A DNA stretch of 64,000 nucleotides from Njordibacter sp937773555 (GTDB lineage: Bacteria; Pseudomonadota; Gammaproteobacteria; Pseudomonadales; Balneatricaceae), in contig NZ_CP159830.1 of assembly GCF_047730085.1 (NCBI RefSeq), positions 2,232,001-2,296,000 on the forward strand. Reading direction: 5' to 3'. This document shows positions 46,702 to 54,860 of the stretch, in pieces. A program made the translations under genes and the position numbers. Each line of letters begins with the position of its first letter. Positions within the stretch are counted from its first letter, which is position 1. Below the pieces are notes generated by a model that was not told where the DNA came from, searched no databases, and worked only from the letters and a program-made list of their open reading frames with translations.

Positions 46702-46724
46702 GAACTAATTGACCCTTTGGTAAA
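46686..46724. promoter_or_regulatory. Two RutR-type operators before hydA
   Basis: TTTACCAAATGGTCAA (46686-46701) differs by one base from the E. coli RutR consensus TTGACCA-NN-TGGTCAA. TTGACCCTTTGGTAAA (46709-46724) differs by two. Their centres are 23 bp apart, about two helical turns. They lie 138-176 bp before the hydA start codon. Confidence 0.78.
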
Positions 46725-46810
46725 ATTTTATTAACAAATTAATACTGAGGAGGCTATTATAGGAATATCTAAAACAACCCCCTCATTGGTTTGCAAGTTA
46801 AGCTAATCGC

Positions 46811-47803
46811 TTAAAAAGCAGCATCCCAAACTTGGTGAGTCCAAGCACCTTTTGGCATAGAGGATATTACTGGGTCAGAACCCCCATTCATTAAGGTCTC
46901 AACAGTGCGCTGATAGTCAGCTGTCGATAACTTACCACCATTCATAGTGAGCTTATTAACCTCAGCCATCATACGACGCTGATGCTCTTCTGTTTGCGCA
47001 CCCGTTTCATCGTTTTCTAAAACGATATCAGCAGCGGCATCAGGATTAGCTCTAGCCCATTCCCAGCCTTTCATGGAGGCACGAACAAAACGAGCCATCT
47101 TATCAACGAAGGCAGCATCTGCTAGGTTCTTTTCAAGCACATACAAACCATCTTCTAAAGTTGCTACGCCTTGGTCTTCATACTTGAAGTTTACCAATTC
47201 ATCGGCATCCAACCCGGCATCAATAATTTGCCAGTACTCGTTATAAGTCATAGTAGACACACATTCTGCTTGTTTTTGCAAAATAGGATCTACGTTGAAG
47301 CCTTGTTTTAGTACACTAACACCGCCGGCGCTGCCATCAATAGCTAAACCCAACTTACCCATCCAGCTTAAGAATGGATACTCGTTACCATAAAACCAAA
47401 CCCCTAATGTTTTATCTTTTAGGTCGGCTGGCGAGGTGATGCCACTGTCTTTACGACACGTGAGCATCATGCCTGAGTTTTTAAATGGCTGCGCAATATT
47501 AACTAGCGCTAAACCTTTTTCCCTGGACGCTAGGGCCGAAGGCATCCAGTCTACCACTACGTCTGCACCACCACCGGCAATCACCTGTGGGGGAGCCACA
47601 TCTGGCCCACCTGGCTTAATCGTTACGTTAAGGTCTTCTGCATCATAAAAACCTTGATCCTGGGCTACAAAGTAGCCGGCGAACTGGGCTTGTGTTACCC
47701 ACTTAAGCTGCAGGGTTACATCATCTGCCGCGTGCACTAAGCTGCTTGATGCAGCGAGGGTTAGCCCAGCTATTAAACTGCTTATCTTGTACTTATTTTT
47801 CAT
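46811..47803 (-). CDS. ABC transporter substrate-binding protein (NMT1/SsuA/ThiY-like), probably for pyrimidines
   Basis: A 330-aa periplasmic protein. The signal peptide ends near LVHAAD; the mature start DVTLQLKWVTQAQFAGYFVA is typical of the ThiY/NMT1 group, which binds pyrimidine-like compounds, and of related sulfonate binders. KTLGVWFYGNEYPFLSW fits the same group. It is the last gene of the nitrilase-ABC operon under a RutR site. Uracil, dihydropyrimidine or hydantoin are likely ligands by context only. Confidence 0.85.
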   Translation of the reverse strand: MKNKYKISSLIAGLTLAASSSLVHAADDVTLQLKWVTQAQFAGYFVAQDQGFYDAEDLNVTIKPGGPDVAPPQVIAGGGADVVVDWMPSALASREKGLALVNIAQPFKNSGMMLTCRKDSGITSPADLKDKTLGVWFYGNEYPFLSWMGKLGLAIDGSAGGVSVLKQGFNVDPILQKQAECVSTMTYNEYWQIIDAGLDADELVNFKYEDQGVATLEDGLYVLEKNLADAAFVDKMARFVRASMKGWEWARANPDAAADIVLENDETGAQTEEHQRRMMAEVNKLTMNGGKLSTADYQRTVETLMNGGSDPVISSMPKGAWTHQVWDAAF

Positions 47804-47886
47804 TACTTTACCTCCAACGGTTTATAAACGTTACTCTAAAAGAGCATATTCAATCATCATCCTACTTAATAAAAACTACTTTTTAA

Positions 47887-49050
47887 TTAATGATGGGCCT
47901 TCCTGAAAGATGCGTGCCAAAAGGTGACCCGCCTTTCTAACAAAGCTAAAACACCATAAAATGTTGACCCAGCCAAAGCTGCAACGGCAATAGATGCCCA
48001 CACCATTTCAATATTCATACGTCCTACTTCGGTAGATATACGGAACCCCATTCCCACAATAGGGGTACCAAAAAACTCAGCTACAATGGCGCCAATTAAG
48101 GCTAGTGTTGAGTTTATTTTTAATGCGTTAAAAACAAACGGAAGTGCGTTAGGTAATCGCAGCTTAAAGAAGCTTTGCCAGTAGGTCGCTCCATAGGAGC
48201 GCAGTAGATCTTTTTCCATAGCATCGGATTCACCCAGCCCAGCAATGGTATTCACCAGCATAGGGAAAAAAGTCATAATAACCACAACAGCCACTTTAGA
48301 TTGCCAGTCAAAACCAAACCACATCACCATAATGGGTGCAATACCTACTATTGGAATAGCACTAACGAGGTTACCCACGGGCAATAAACCACGCCGCAGA
48401 AAAGGTATTTTATCAGCCACCACAGCAACGCTAAAGCCAACAAAGTTACCTAATAAAAAGCCTGGAATAACTGCTTTAATGACTGTTTGGTTGAAGTCTG
48501 CAGCCAAAGTAGGAATAGATGAAACAATGGCTTCTCCCACCACACTTGGAGCGGGTAACAGTACATGAGGGATAGCAAAGCCTATGGCTGCAAGCTCCCA
48601 TAAACTGATAAACCATGCACCTAATAAGGCTGGAATCATTAAGTTAATGAACCCTTGTGCCTTATTACCAAAAAGTCTTATTGTTGCTAAAAATTTCATA
48701 CTAGCCCAAACACACAGGCCTATGGCAATAACCAGCGACCAAAAGCCAAATTGTGTCTGCCCTGCAAGTTCGGCGTGTTTAACCACACTGGTGACTTGCC
48801 ATAGCGCTATCAGCGTTAATGCAGTAACCAGAAACGCCCTAGGTAATAGTTGATTGACTAATGTAAGGCCTGCCAGAGCACATAGCGCCACTGTCAACAA
48901 CAAGATCAACCAATCTAAATGCTGCCAAGCATTCACACCCATGGTTTCAGCTGAACTGGCTGCCCAAGGTAACGTAAGTGCCAACAACGAAAGCAGTAAT
49001 GCTAAGCCACAGGACGAGCTTAAACGATGCAACATAGAGCTAGAGTTCAT
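47887..49050 (-). CDS. ABC transporter permease with extended N-terminal membrane region
   Basis: A 387-aa inner-membrane permease. The C-terminal 200 residues are an SsuC/TauC-type domain (LLPAPSVVGEAI, then LLRSYGATYWQSFFKLRLPN as EAA loop). The first 140 residues add about four hydrophobic segments not found in standard 250-270-aa permeases. The frame opens at 49098, but the ATG at 49050 has GGAG 7 nt upstream and overlaps the previous gene by 11 nt. It forms a heteropair with the permease encoded just before it. Confidence 0.87.
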   Translation of the reverse strand: MNSSSMLHRLSSSCGLALLLSLLALTLPWAASSAETMGVNAWQHLDWLILLLTVALCALAGLTLVNQLLPRAFLVTALTLIALWQVTSVVKHAELAGQTQFGFWSLVIAIGLCVWASMKFLATIRLFGNKAQGFINLMIPALLGAWFISLWELAAIGFAIPHVLLPAPSVVGEAIVSSIPTLAADFNQTVIKAVIPGFLLGNFVGFSVAVVADKIPFLRRGLLPVGNLVSAIPIVGIAPIMVMWFGFDWQSKVAVVVIMTFFPMLVNTIAGLGESDAMEKDLLRSYGATYWQSFFKLRLPNALPFVFNALKINSTLALIGAIVAEFFGTPIVGMGFRISTEVGRMNIEMVWASIAVAALAGSTFYGVLALLERRVTFWHASFRKAHH

Positions 49051-49945
49051 TACTAATCTCCTGTCCACCAGCGAGTCGGTAGCATACTTTGCGCTCAATT
49101 ATGCCCAGTATAGAAACCAAACTGGCAGACATTACTGCAGCAACAATTAAAGACGCCCAGATGAGGTTTGTTTGGCCATAATAAGAACCAGACAGTAAAC
49201 GCGCACCCAAACCAGCCTGCCCTCCCGTGGGCAATTCGGCCACTATAGCCCCTACTAAACTTAGGGCAATAGCCACTTTAAGGCTAGCAAACAGAAACGG
49301 CACTGCCGATGGCAGCCGTAAACGCCAAAACACCTGCCATTTACTGGCACTGTAGGTGTTTAATAAATCCACTAACATCGGCTGTGGTGAGCGTAAGCCC
49401 TTTACCATACCCACAGCGACAGGAAAAAAGCATAGGTACATAGATATGAGTGCTTTGGGGAGCAACCCACTAATGCCCATGGCACCAAAAACCACAATAA
49501 CCATAGGCGCCAGGGCCAGTATAGGTATCGTTTGGGAGGTGATGATCCACGGCATCAAGCTTTTATCTAAGGTCTCAACATAAACGATACCCACCGCTAA
49601 ACTAATGCCCAAGCCTGCGCCCAATACAAACCCCAAAAGAGTGGAGGACAAGGTAATACCTGCATGAAACACTAAGCTTCGTTTAGAGGTGACATTTTTG
49701 TCAATAATAGTAGTTTTTAATTCTGCTAAAATTTGGTGAGGCGATGGCAATACAGCTCGCTTCATGTTCCAGCTATCGGTTGCTAATTGGGTAAAACTCC
49801 AATCTATACCCTTTTTTTCATAACGATCAATAATTTGAGGGCTATTAAGGTTTATAGCACCCGCATACCAAATCATGATAATAGCTAAGATCACAGTAAC
49901 TACTGGAATGGTAGAGCTAGGCTTACGCCCGATGCTAGTCGTCAT
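49040..49945 (-). CDS. ABC transporter permease (SsuC/ThiX-like)
   Basis: A 301-aa inner-membrane permease. An N-terminal helix precedes a periplasmic stretch and then about five helices, with the EAA loop LLNTYSASKWQVFWRLRLPS. It overlaps the ATPase gene by 11 nt and the second permease gene by 11 nt, so all three are translationally linked. By context, part of a pyrimidine-type importer. Confidence 0.88.
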   Translation of the reverse strand: MTTSIGRKPSSTIPVVTVILAIIMIWYAGAINLNSPQIIDRYEKKGIDWSFTQLATDSWNMKRAVLPSPHQILAELKTTIIDKNVTSKRSLVFHAGITLSSTLLGFVLGAGLGISLAVGIVYVETLDKSLMPWIITSQTIPILALAPMVIVVFGAMGISGLLPKALISMYLCFFPVAVGMVKGLRSPQPMLVDLLNTYSASKWQVFWRLRLPSAVPFLFASLKVAIALSLVGAIVAELPTGGQAGLGARLLSGSYYGQTNLIWASLIVAAVMSASLVSILGIIERKVCYRLAGGQEISNEL

Positions 49946-50741
49946 AATTGTGCCCTGCTGCTAATCCAGCACGCACTCGCTGGGCAATAGCTAAAAATTC
50001 TGGCGACTCTCGAATATCTAAGGTTCTATCTGCAGGTAAATTACAATCAATAATGTCGATAATACGGCCAGGCCTTGGAGACATCACCACAATGCGGCTG
50101 GATAAGAATACAGCTTCAGGTATTGAGTGAGTGACAAATACGACAGTTTTTTTAGTTTGCTGCCATAAACGCAGTAACTGGTCGTTTAGATGGTCTCGAG
50201 TGATCTCATCTAGAGCGCCAAAGGGCTCATCCATAAACAACAGTTGAGGCTCCACACTCAGCGCACGGGCAATAGAAACACGCTGCTGCATGCCTCCAGA
50301 AAGTTGCCAAGGGTATTTAGCTTCAAAGCCAGACAAACTTACCAACTGTAAATATTCCTGTGCCAATTTTTGCCGCTGATCCTTGTTGTAACCCATAATT
50401 TCTAACGGCAGTAGCACATTGTCTTGCACCGTGCGCCACGGCAGTAGTGCAGGGGCTTGGAATACATAGCCATAAGCTCTTTGTTTACGCGCCTCAGCAG
50501 GCGACATACCATTGACTAGTACTGATCCGCTGGTCGGTTTCTCTAGGTCAGCTAACACCCTCATTAAGGTTGTCTTGCCGCACCCAGATGGACCAATAAA
50601 GGAAACAAACTCACCAGCATTGATGCTTAAATCCACGTTAGACAACGCTTTAACAACCCCATCTTTTGTGTGGAAGTCTAAACAAACCTCTTTAACCTCG
50701 ACCACATTATTTGTCGCTGTGTTTGTGCTGGCTAAATTCAA
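49935..50741 (-). CDS. ABC transporter ATP-binding protein (SsuB/ThiZ-like)
   Basis: A 268-aa ATPase with Walker A GPSGCGKTT, the signature LSGGMQQR, Walker B LLFMDEP and the H-loop VTHSIPEAVFL. It belongs to the nitrate/sulfonate/pyrimidine importer class. It lies 44 bp after the nitrilase-family gene and begins the transporter part of the RutR-controlled operon. Confidence 0.9.
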   Translation of the reverse strand: MNLASTNTATNNVVEVKEVCLDFHTKDGVVKALSNVDLSINAGEFVSFIGPSGCGKTTLMRVLADLEKPTSGSVLVNGMSPAEARKQRAYGYVFQAPALLPWRTVQDNVLLPLEIMGYNKDQRQKLAQEYLQLVSLSGFEAKYPWQLSGGMQQRVSIARALSVEPQLLFMDEPFGALDEITRDHLNDQLLRLWQQTKKTVVFVTHSIPEAVFLSSRIVVMSPRPGRIIDIIDCNLPADRTLDIRESPEFLAIAQRVRAGLAAGHNYDD

Positions 50742-50785
50742 TGTAAAAGCTCCTTGTTATAATTATATTTGGTACAGGTCACTCA

Positions 50786-51652
50786 TTAATTTAAATCAGT
50801 AAGTGGGGTATAGGTTTCTGGGCGGCGGTCTCGAAAGAACTGCCACCCATCACGCACTTCTCTCACCATATCCATATCAATATCATGAATCAATAATTCA
50901 TCTTCTGTGGCGCTGGCTTGAGCTTCTATTTGACCACGAGGGTTTACGAAATAGCTGGAACCATAAAACTCGCCAATATTCCATGGCGCTTCTGTGCCAA
51001 CTCGGTTAATAGCCGCAATATAAACACCATTAGCAGCTGCTGATGCAGGTTGTTCCAGTTCCCATAAGTATTTGGAGATCCCTTCAACAGTGGCAGAAGG
51101 ATTGTAAATAATTTCCGCGCCTTTAAGTGCTAATGCCCGCCAACCCTCAGGGAAGTGTCTGTCATAACAAATATAAACACCGACTTTGCCATAGGCTGTG
51201 TCGAACACTGGCCAATTTGAAGCGCCCGGTTTAAAAAAGAATTTTTCCCAAAAACCACCCACATGAGGGATATGAGTTTTGCGATACTTACCAAGGTAGG
51301 TGCCGTCAGCGTCGATTACTGCAGCAGTATTGTAGTAAACCCCAGGCATTGCTTCTTCGTATATTGGTACGATAATAACCATCTGATACTTCTTGGCATA
51401 TTCGCACATTAAATTGGTAGTGTGGCCGTTAGGAATAGCCTCAGCCGCGCTATACCAGCGCTTATCCTGGCTAGGGCAAAAGTAGGGCTGAGTAAAGACT
51501 TCCTGAAAACAAAGTATCTGTACGCCTGCCTCACCCGCTTTGTCAATTAATGGAGCGTGGGCCTCTAACATTAGGTCCCGGATTTTTTCAGGTGACATGC
51601 TAGTGTCACCTTTAAGGCCCATTTGAATTAGGCCAGATTTTATTATTGTCAT
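50786..51652 (-). CDS. Nitrilase-superfamily amidohydrolase (beta-ureidopropionase-like)
   Basis: A 288-aa C-N hydrolase. The catalytic triad is visible: Glu in FQEVFTQPYFCPSQD, Lys in GKYRKTHIPH and Cys in VYICYDRHFPEGWRALAL. These segments resemble eukaryotic-type beta-ureidopropionase and N-carbamoyl-putrescine amidase. The start is ATG at 51652 with AGGTG 6 nt upstream; GTG or ATG codons 2-3 codons earlier are less well placed. It is the first gene of the operon with the ABC transporter and lies 108 bp after a perfect RutR palindrome. It may duplicate or replace the M20-type enzyme of the hydA operon, or act on another N-carbamoyl compound. Confidence 0.9.
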   Translation of the reverse strand: MTIIKSGLIQMGLKGDTSMSPEKIRDLMLEAHAPLIDKAGEAGVQILCFQEVFTQPYFCPSQDKRWYSAAEAIPNGHTTNLMCEYAKKYQMVIIVPIYEEAMPGVYYNTAAVIDADGTYLGKYRKTHIPHVGGFWEKFFFKPGASNWPVFDTAYGKVGVYICYDRHFPEGWRALALKGAEIIYNPSATVEGISKYLWELEQPASAAANGVYIAAINRVGTEAPWNIGEFYGSSYFVNPRGQIEAQASATEDELLIHDIDMDMVREVRDGWQFFRDRRPETYTPLTDLN

Positions 51653-51746
51653 GTACATCACCTATTAGGTTAGGATCATTAAATAGTGATAAGAATCAAC
51701 TAAAGTGCAACTTGCATTGAAAATAAATGGATCACACTACTCTAAC

Positions 51747-51775
51747 TTTTTAACAAAAATTGACCAGTTGGTCAA
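51747..51775 (-). promoter_or_regulatory. Predicted promoter of the nitrilase-ABC operon overlapping a RutR site
   Basis: On the minus strand TTGACC (51770-51775), a 17-bp spacer and TAAAAA (51747-51752). The layout and the TTGTTAAAAA around the -10 box repeat those before hydA. The leader would be about 90 nt. Confidence 0.5.
51760..51775. promoter_or_regulatory. Perfect RutR-type operator
   Basis: TTGACCAGTTGGTCAA matches the E. coli RutR consensus TTGACCA-NN-TGGTCAA at every defined position. It lies 108 bp upstream of the nitrilase-family gene and covers its predicted -35 box, so RutR should repress the operon until uracil or thymine binds. Confidence 0.85.
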
Positions 51776-52091
51776 TAGAATTATGGCCCAACTTCAAAAA
51801 AACCAATGAATCATTGAGTCTTATAAACTGGAATCTTTTAAGAAAGCTAGCCTTTCATATAACGTGTTTTTAGAAACTTACTTCGTATCATTTCTGTGAA
51901 GTCTGCATTGACTAATGCTATTATCGTGCCAAATTAAAAACTTTTATAAAACAGAACTATATGTAGCTTTGATGACCTCAGGAAAAATCTAAACGCACCA
52001 TTTATAGAGCACATGTAATGGCCTTATGCTGTATTTTGCACCACTATAGCCCGTTATCTATAGGGCAGAAGCGACCACTATTCAATCGATT

Positions 52092-52802
52092 TCAAACACG
52101 AGCTTCGGCTAGACGCAGACCCGCTTCTAAGGTAACTATTGCGCTATCAAATACTGGAATTCCAAGCTCATCACTGAGTTTTTCAGACACCCTCGCCCCA
52201 CGCATATTAGTGCACATGATGAAAATAATATCAGGCCGTTTTTTAGCGACATCTCTAACCATTTGTGTAATTACATACTCCTCAATAGCGGCAAAATCAC
52301 TACTGATCGAACCCCCATAATGCCTCTGAGCTAAGCAGGTAAACCCCATAGAAGCGTAATTTTTCATAATGCGTTGCTGAACATCAAAGGTGTAGGGAGT
52401 GACCAGCCCAAAGGTTTTTGCATTGCAGGCGTTAAAAAGTTGATTCATTTCAAGGGTGCAGCTGCCTGAAGGAATGCCTGTAGCGTTTTCAAGCAAATCA
52501 CACAACCTTGCATCATGATCCGCACCAAGCCAGCTGGCTGACGTGCCACCCCAGACAATACTGTCAACACCTGCATCACAGAGTAATTGTGCCGCATCAA
52601 TTTGTTTCTCCATACTGAACTGATCGAACGACTGCTGGTTAAGGGTCACATCAATGACCCTAAGCCGAGAGAAATGCGCCGTGGATTGGTTGTTGGAAAA
52701 CAGACGCGCGGACAAGGGCTCAAGCACAGTGTTTGAGGATGGAATCAAAATACCAACGCGCTTTATAGTGTCGTAACGATGATTGAGGCTTGAATAGGTC
52801 AA
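52092..52802 (-). CDS. Asp/Glu racemase/maleate isomerase-like protein with a single active-site Cys
   Basis: A 236-aa protein of the racemase, maleate isomerase and arylmalonate decarboxylase superfamily. RVGILIPSSNTVLEP at residues 15-29 is the maleate-isomerase-type start. The second catalytic Cys is present (Cys197 in IMCTNM). The first, expected in a CTS motif, is replaced: GGTSAS at residues 85-90, as in arylmalonate decarboxylases. A two-Cys racemase or isomerase mechanism is therefore unlikely, and a decarboxylase or altered isomerase is possible. It overlaps the SDR gene by 4 nt. Confidence 0.82.
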   Translation of the reverse strand: MTYSSLNHRYDTIKRVGILIPSSNTVLEPLSARLFSNNQSTAHFSRLRVIDVTLNQQSFDQFSMEKQIDAAQLLCDAGVDSIVWGGTSASWLGADHDARLCDLLENATGIPSGSCTLEMNQLFNACNAKTFGLVTPYTFDVQQRIMKNYASMGFTCLAQRHYGGSISSDFAAIEEYVITQMVRDVAKKRPDIIFIMCTNMRGARVSEKLSDELGIPVFDSAIVTLEAGLRLAEARV

Positions 52803-53581
52803 ATGATAGACCGACGCGAAGCGATGCCGCCGTCAACAGTAAAAATGGACCCTGAGGTATAACCAGACCGAAAAGATGATAAGAAAACAATCAGATCTGA
52901 CACTTCATGCTTATGAGCTGGGCGGCCGAGTGGGTAGTTTGCTTCTAACTGAGTAAATTTACTGGCATCACCTAGGTCGTTTGCTGCACGTTTTTTAAGC
53001 ATATTGTAAATACGATCAGTATTTACTGGGCCAGGGTTGACGCCCACAACACGAATATTATCGTCTAAGCTGTGCCCACCAAGAGCCCGGGTAAACGCCA
53101 TCAAACTAGCATTACCAGTGGTGCCCGCGATGTATTTTGGATCATATACCTCACCACCATTGCCAATATTGTTGATAATTACCCCCTCTCCAGCTGCCTG
53201 CATTTTTTTATAAAACAACCGGCACAAGTTGATGTATCCCATCACTTTAAGATCCCAGCCTTTACGCCAAGCGGCTTCATCCACGTCCCAAAGAGTGCCA
53301 CTTGGAATAGCCCCAGCATTATTAACAAGAATGTCGACTTTACCTACACTTTCCGACAGTGCTTCACAAGCACCACTGAGAGTTAGGTCGGAGGGATGGC
53401 AGTTTACGGTAACTCCATGGGTATCTTGAATATGAGTTTGGAGTTGTTTAAGCTTATCAGCACTTCTTGCAGTGAGGTGCAAGTTCACTCCTTCAGATGC
53501 AAACACATTAGCTAAATGCTCTCCTATTCCCATGGAAGCGCCAGTAATTAGCGCTGTTTTTCCTGTAAGTTTTAAGTCCAT
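52799..53581 (-). CDS. SDR-family protein lacking the usual catalytic Lys and Ser
   Basis: A 260-aa Rossmann-fold protein. The NAD(P)-binding TGASMGIGEHL and NNAG motifs are intact. The active-site Tyr150 is present (KYIAGTTGNASL), but the Lys expected at 154 is Thr, and the preceding segment INNIGNGG lacks the catalytic Ser. The C-terminus (GVNPGPVNTDRI, YTSGSIFTVDGG) is standard. A subgroup of SDR proteins with YIxGxxGNA looks like this; their chemistry is unclear to me. It is the middle gene of ADH-SDR-racemase. Confidence 0.85.
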   Translation of the reverse strand: MDLKLTGKTALITGASMGIGEHLANVFASEGVNLHLTARSADKLKQLQTHIQDTHGVTVNCHPSDLTLSGACEALSESVGKVDILVNNAGAIPSGTLWDVDEAAWRKGWDLKVMGYINLCRLFYKKMQAAGEGVIINNIGNGGEVYDPKYIAGTTGNASLMAFTRALGGHSLDDNIRVVGVNPGPVNTDRIYNMLKKRAANDLGDASKFTQLEANYPLGRPAHKHEVSDLIVFLSSFRSGYTSGSIFTVDGGIASRRSII

Positions 53582-53605
53582 AATAAAGCCTTTCAGTAGT
53601 CTTAT

Positions 53606-54631
53606 TTAATGGAAGTCTAATACTGTTCGCCCTGCGGCCTTGCCTGCTTGCAGGTCGGCAAGGGCAATATTGACCTCATCTAGCGATCTAGTACTGATCA
53701 CGCCTTTAATTTTTCCATTTGCTGCAAGTTGCAAGAGTTCACTCATTTCCTGCCGGTTTGACGCAGAGCTACCAATCACTTGCAGTCCACGCTCGATAAG
53801 TTCGTGGGCGTAAAAAGCAAGTTGATCGGCTGGAACGGCTGTCAAAACAATCTTTGCTCGTGGTTTACAAACAGCCAGCATTAAAGGCCAAGTAGCCCCA
53901 ACTGGCGCAAAGTTAACACAGCCATCCGCACCGCCAAGAGCTTTAATCAATGCAATTGAATCGATATTGGCAACCACTACCTCATCAGCACCCAGCTTTT
54001 TAGCCATCTCTAATTTATTCTGGTCAACATCGACCGCAATGACCCTCATGCCAGATTGTTTAGCAATTTGAATTGCGTATTGACCCAAACCACCAAGGCC
54101 AAATATTGCCACAGTATCACCTGCTTTAAGGCCTGATTTCTTTAACGAAGCGTAGGCTGCAGAACCTGCACACATTAAAGGTGCAGCTTCAATAGCAGAT
54201 ACATTGTTGGGAATAGCAGTGGCCCAATCTTGGCGAAGGCATACATACTCAGCAAAGCACCCACTCACTGAGTAGCCCGTGGCATCAAAGTCAGCGCAAT
54301 AGTTCTCACCCCCTGTGTGGCACTCCCTACAGTGACCACAAGCACTGTATACGTATCCAATACCAACACGGTCACCAATGTTAAACCGACCGTTAGGTGT
54401 GCCTACTTCTACCACTTGACCAACCCCTTCGTGCCCCATAATTAAAGGCAGTGGATTGGGTGAGGCGTGATCCCCCCTATGAATGTGCACATCTGTAAAA
54501 CAGACTCCACTAGCTTCAATTTTGACCAATATTTCCCCTGCTCTGGGGCTTGGGCGCGCAACAGTTTTTACTTCAAGTGGCGCGCCATATTCGGTCAACA
54601 ACGCGGCTCTCATGGTTTTATCTGCAGGCAT
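53606..54631 (-). CDS. Zinc-dependent alcohol dehydrogenase
   Basis: A 341-aa MDR-family dehydrogenase. Catalytic zinc ligands: Cys in GVCFTDVHIHRGD and His-Glu in MGHEGVG. Structural zinc: CGHCRECHTGGENYC. The NAD fold is GLGGLGQYAIQIA. It is closest to AdhP-like propanol-preferring or benzyl-type enzymes. The ATG at 54631 has GGAG 7 nt upstream. It is the first gene of the ADH-SDR-racemase operon and diverges from the aldehyde dehydrogenase gene across TTTGGTATA repeats, so alcohol to aldehyde to acid is a likely flow. Confidence 0.9.
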   Translation of the reverse strand: MPADKTMRAALLTEYGAPLEVKTVARPSPRAGEILVKIEASGVCFTDVHIHRGDHASPNPLPLIMGHEGVGQVVEVGTPNGRFNIGDRVGIGYVYSACGHCRECHTGGENYCADFDATGYSVSGCFAEYVCLRQDWATAIPNNVSAIEAAPLMCAGSAAYASLKKSGLKAGDTVAIFGLGGLGQYAIQIAKQSGMRVIAVDVDQNKLEMAKKLGADEVVVANIDSIALIKALGGADGCVNFAPVGATWPLMLAVCKPRAKIVLTAVPADQLAFYAHELIERGLQVIGSSASNRQEMSELLQLAANGKIKGVISTRSLDEVNIALADLQAGKAAGRTVLDFH

Positions 54632-54651
54632 CACGCTTCTCCTTTTATTAT

Positions 54652-54663
54652 TTGGTATACCAA
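54652..54663. promoter_or_regulatory. Operator-like palindrome TTGGTATACCAA
   Basis: A perfect 12-bp palindrome 20 bp before the ADH start. Half-sites of it recur at 54674 and 54765. It is probably the binding site of the GntR-type regulator encoded at 56385-57062. Confidence 0.65.
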
Positions 54664-54673
54664 TAATACATAT

Positions 54674-54685
54674 TTGGTATATTAC
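54674..54685. promoter_or_regulatory. Second TTTGGTATA copy
   Basis: TTGGTATATTAC preserves the left half of the palindrome, 22 bp from the first copy centre to centre (about two helical turns). This spacing suits cooperative binding on one DNA face. Confidence 0.5.
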
Positions 54686-54764
54686 ACTAGCATATTATCT
54701 AAAATACTGCCTAGTAGTTTAATATTTTATCCATAGGTGCCAATTTATATCTGTAATATTATAT

Positions 54765-54776
54765 TTGGTATACACT
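54765..54776. promoter_or_regulatory. Third TTTGGTATA copy
   Basis: TTGGTATACACT, about 85 bp before the aldehyde dehydrogenase start. It keeps the TTTGGTATAC core. It probably brings the aldehyde dehydrogenase promoter under the same regulator. Confidence 0.5.
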
Positions 54777-54860
54777 ATTTAGAAATTGGTACTTTTATTT
54801 AAATCTCTCCATAGCGTATTAACCAAGCGGTTGTTACTTTATTAACCAGAAGGAAAGATA

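Larger units (their letters stand above)
51653..52091. other. Intergenic region before the nitrilase operon
   Basis: About 440 bp. It contains the predicted promoter (51747-51775) and perfect RutR site (51760-51775) of the nitrilase operon. The remainder, up to the racemase-like gene, shows no gene; the 100-codon plus-strand frame starting at 52018 is mostly antisense to that gene. Confidence 0.6.

Noticed and set aside
52018..52320. 100-codon plus-strand frame
   Set aside because: Mostly antisense to the racemase-like gene; composition is that of a shadow frame.
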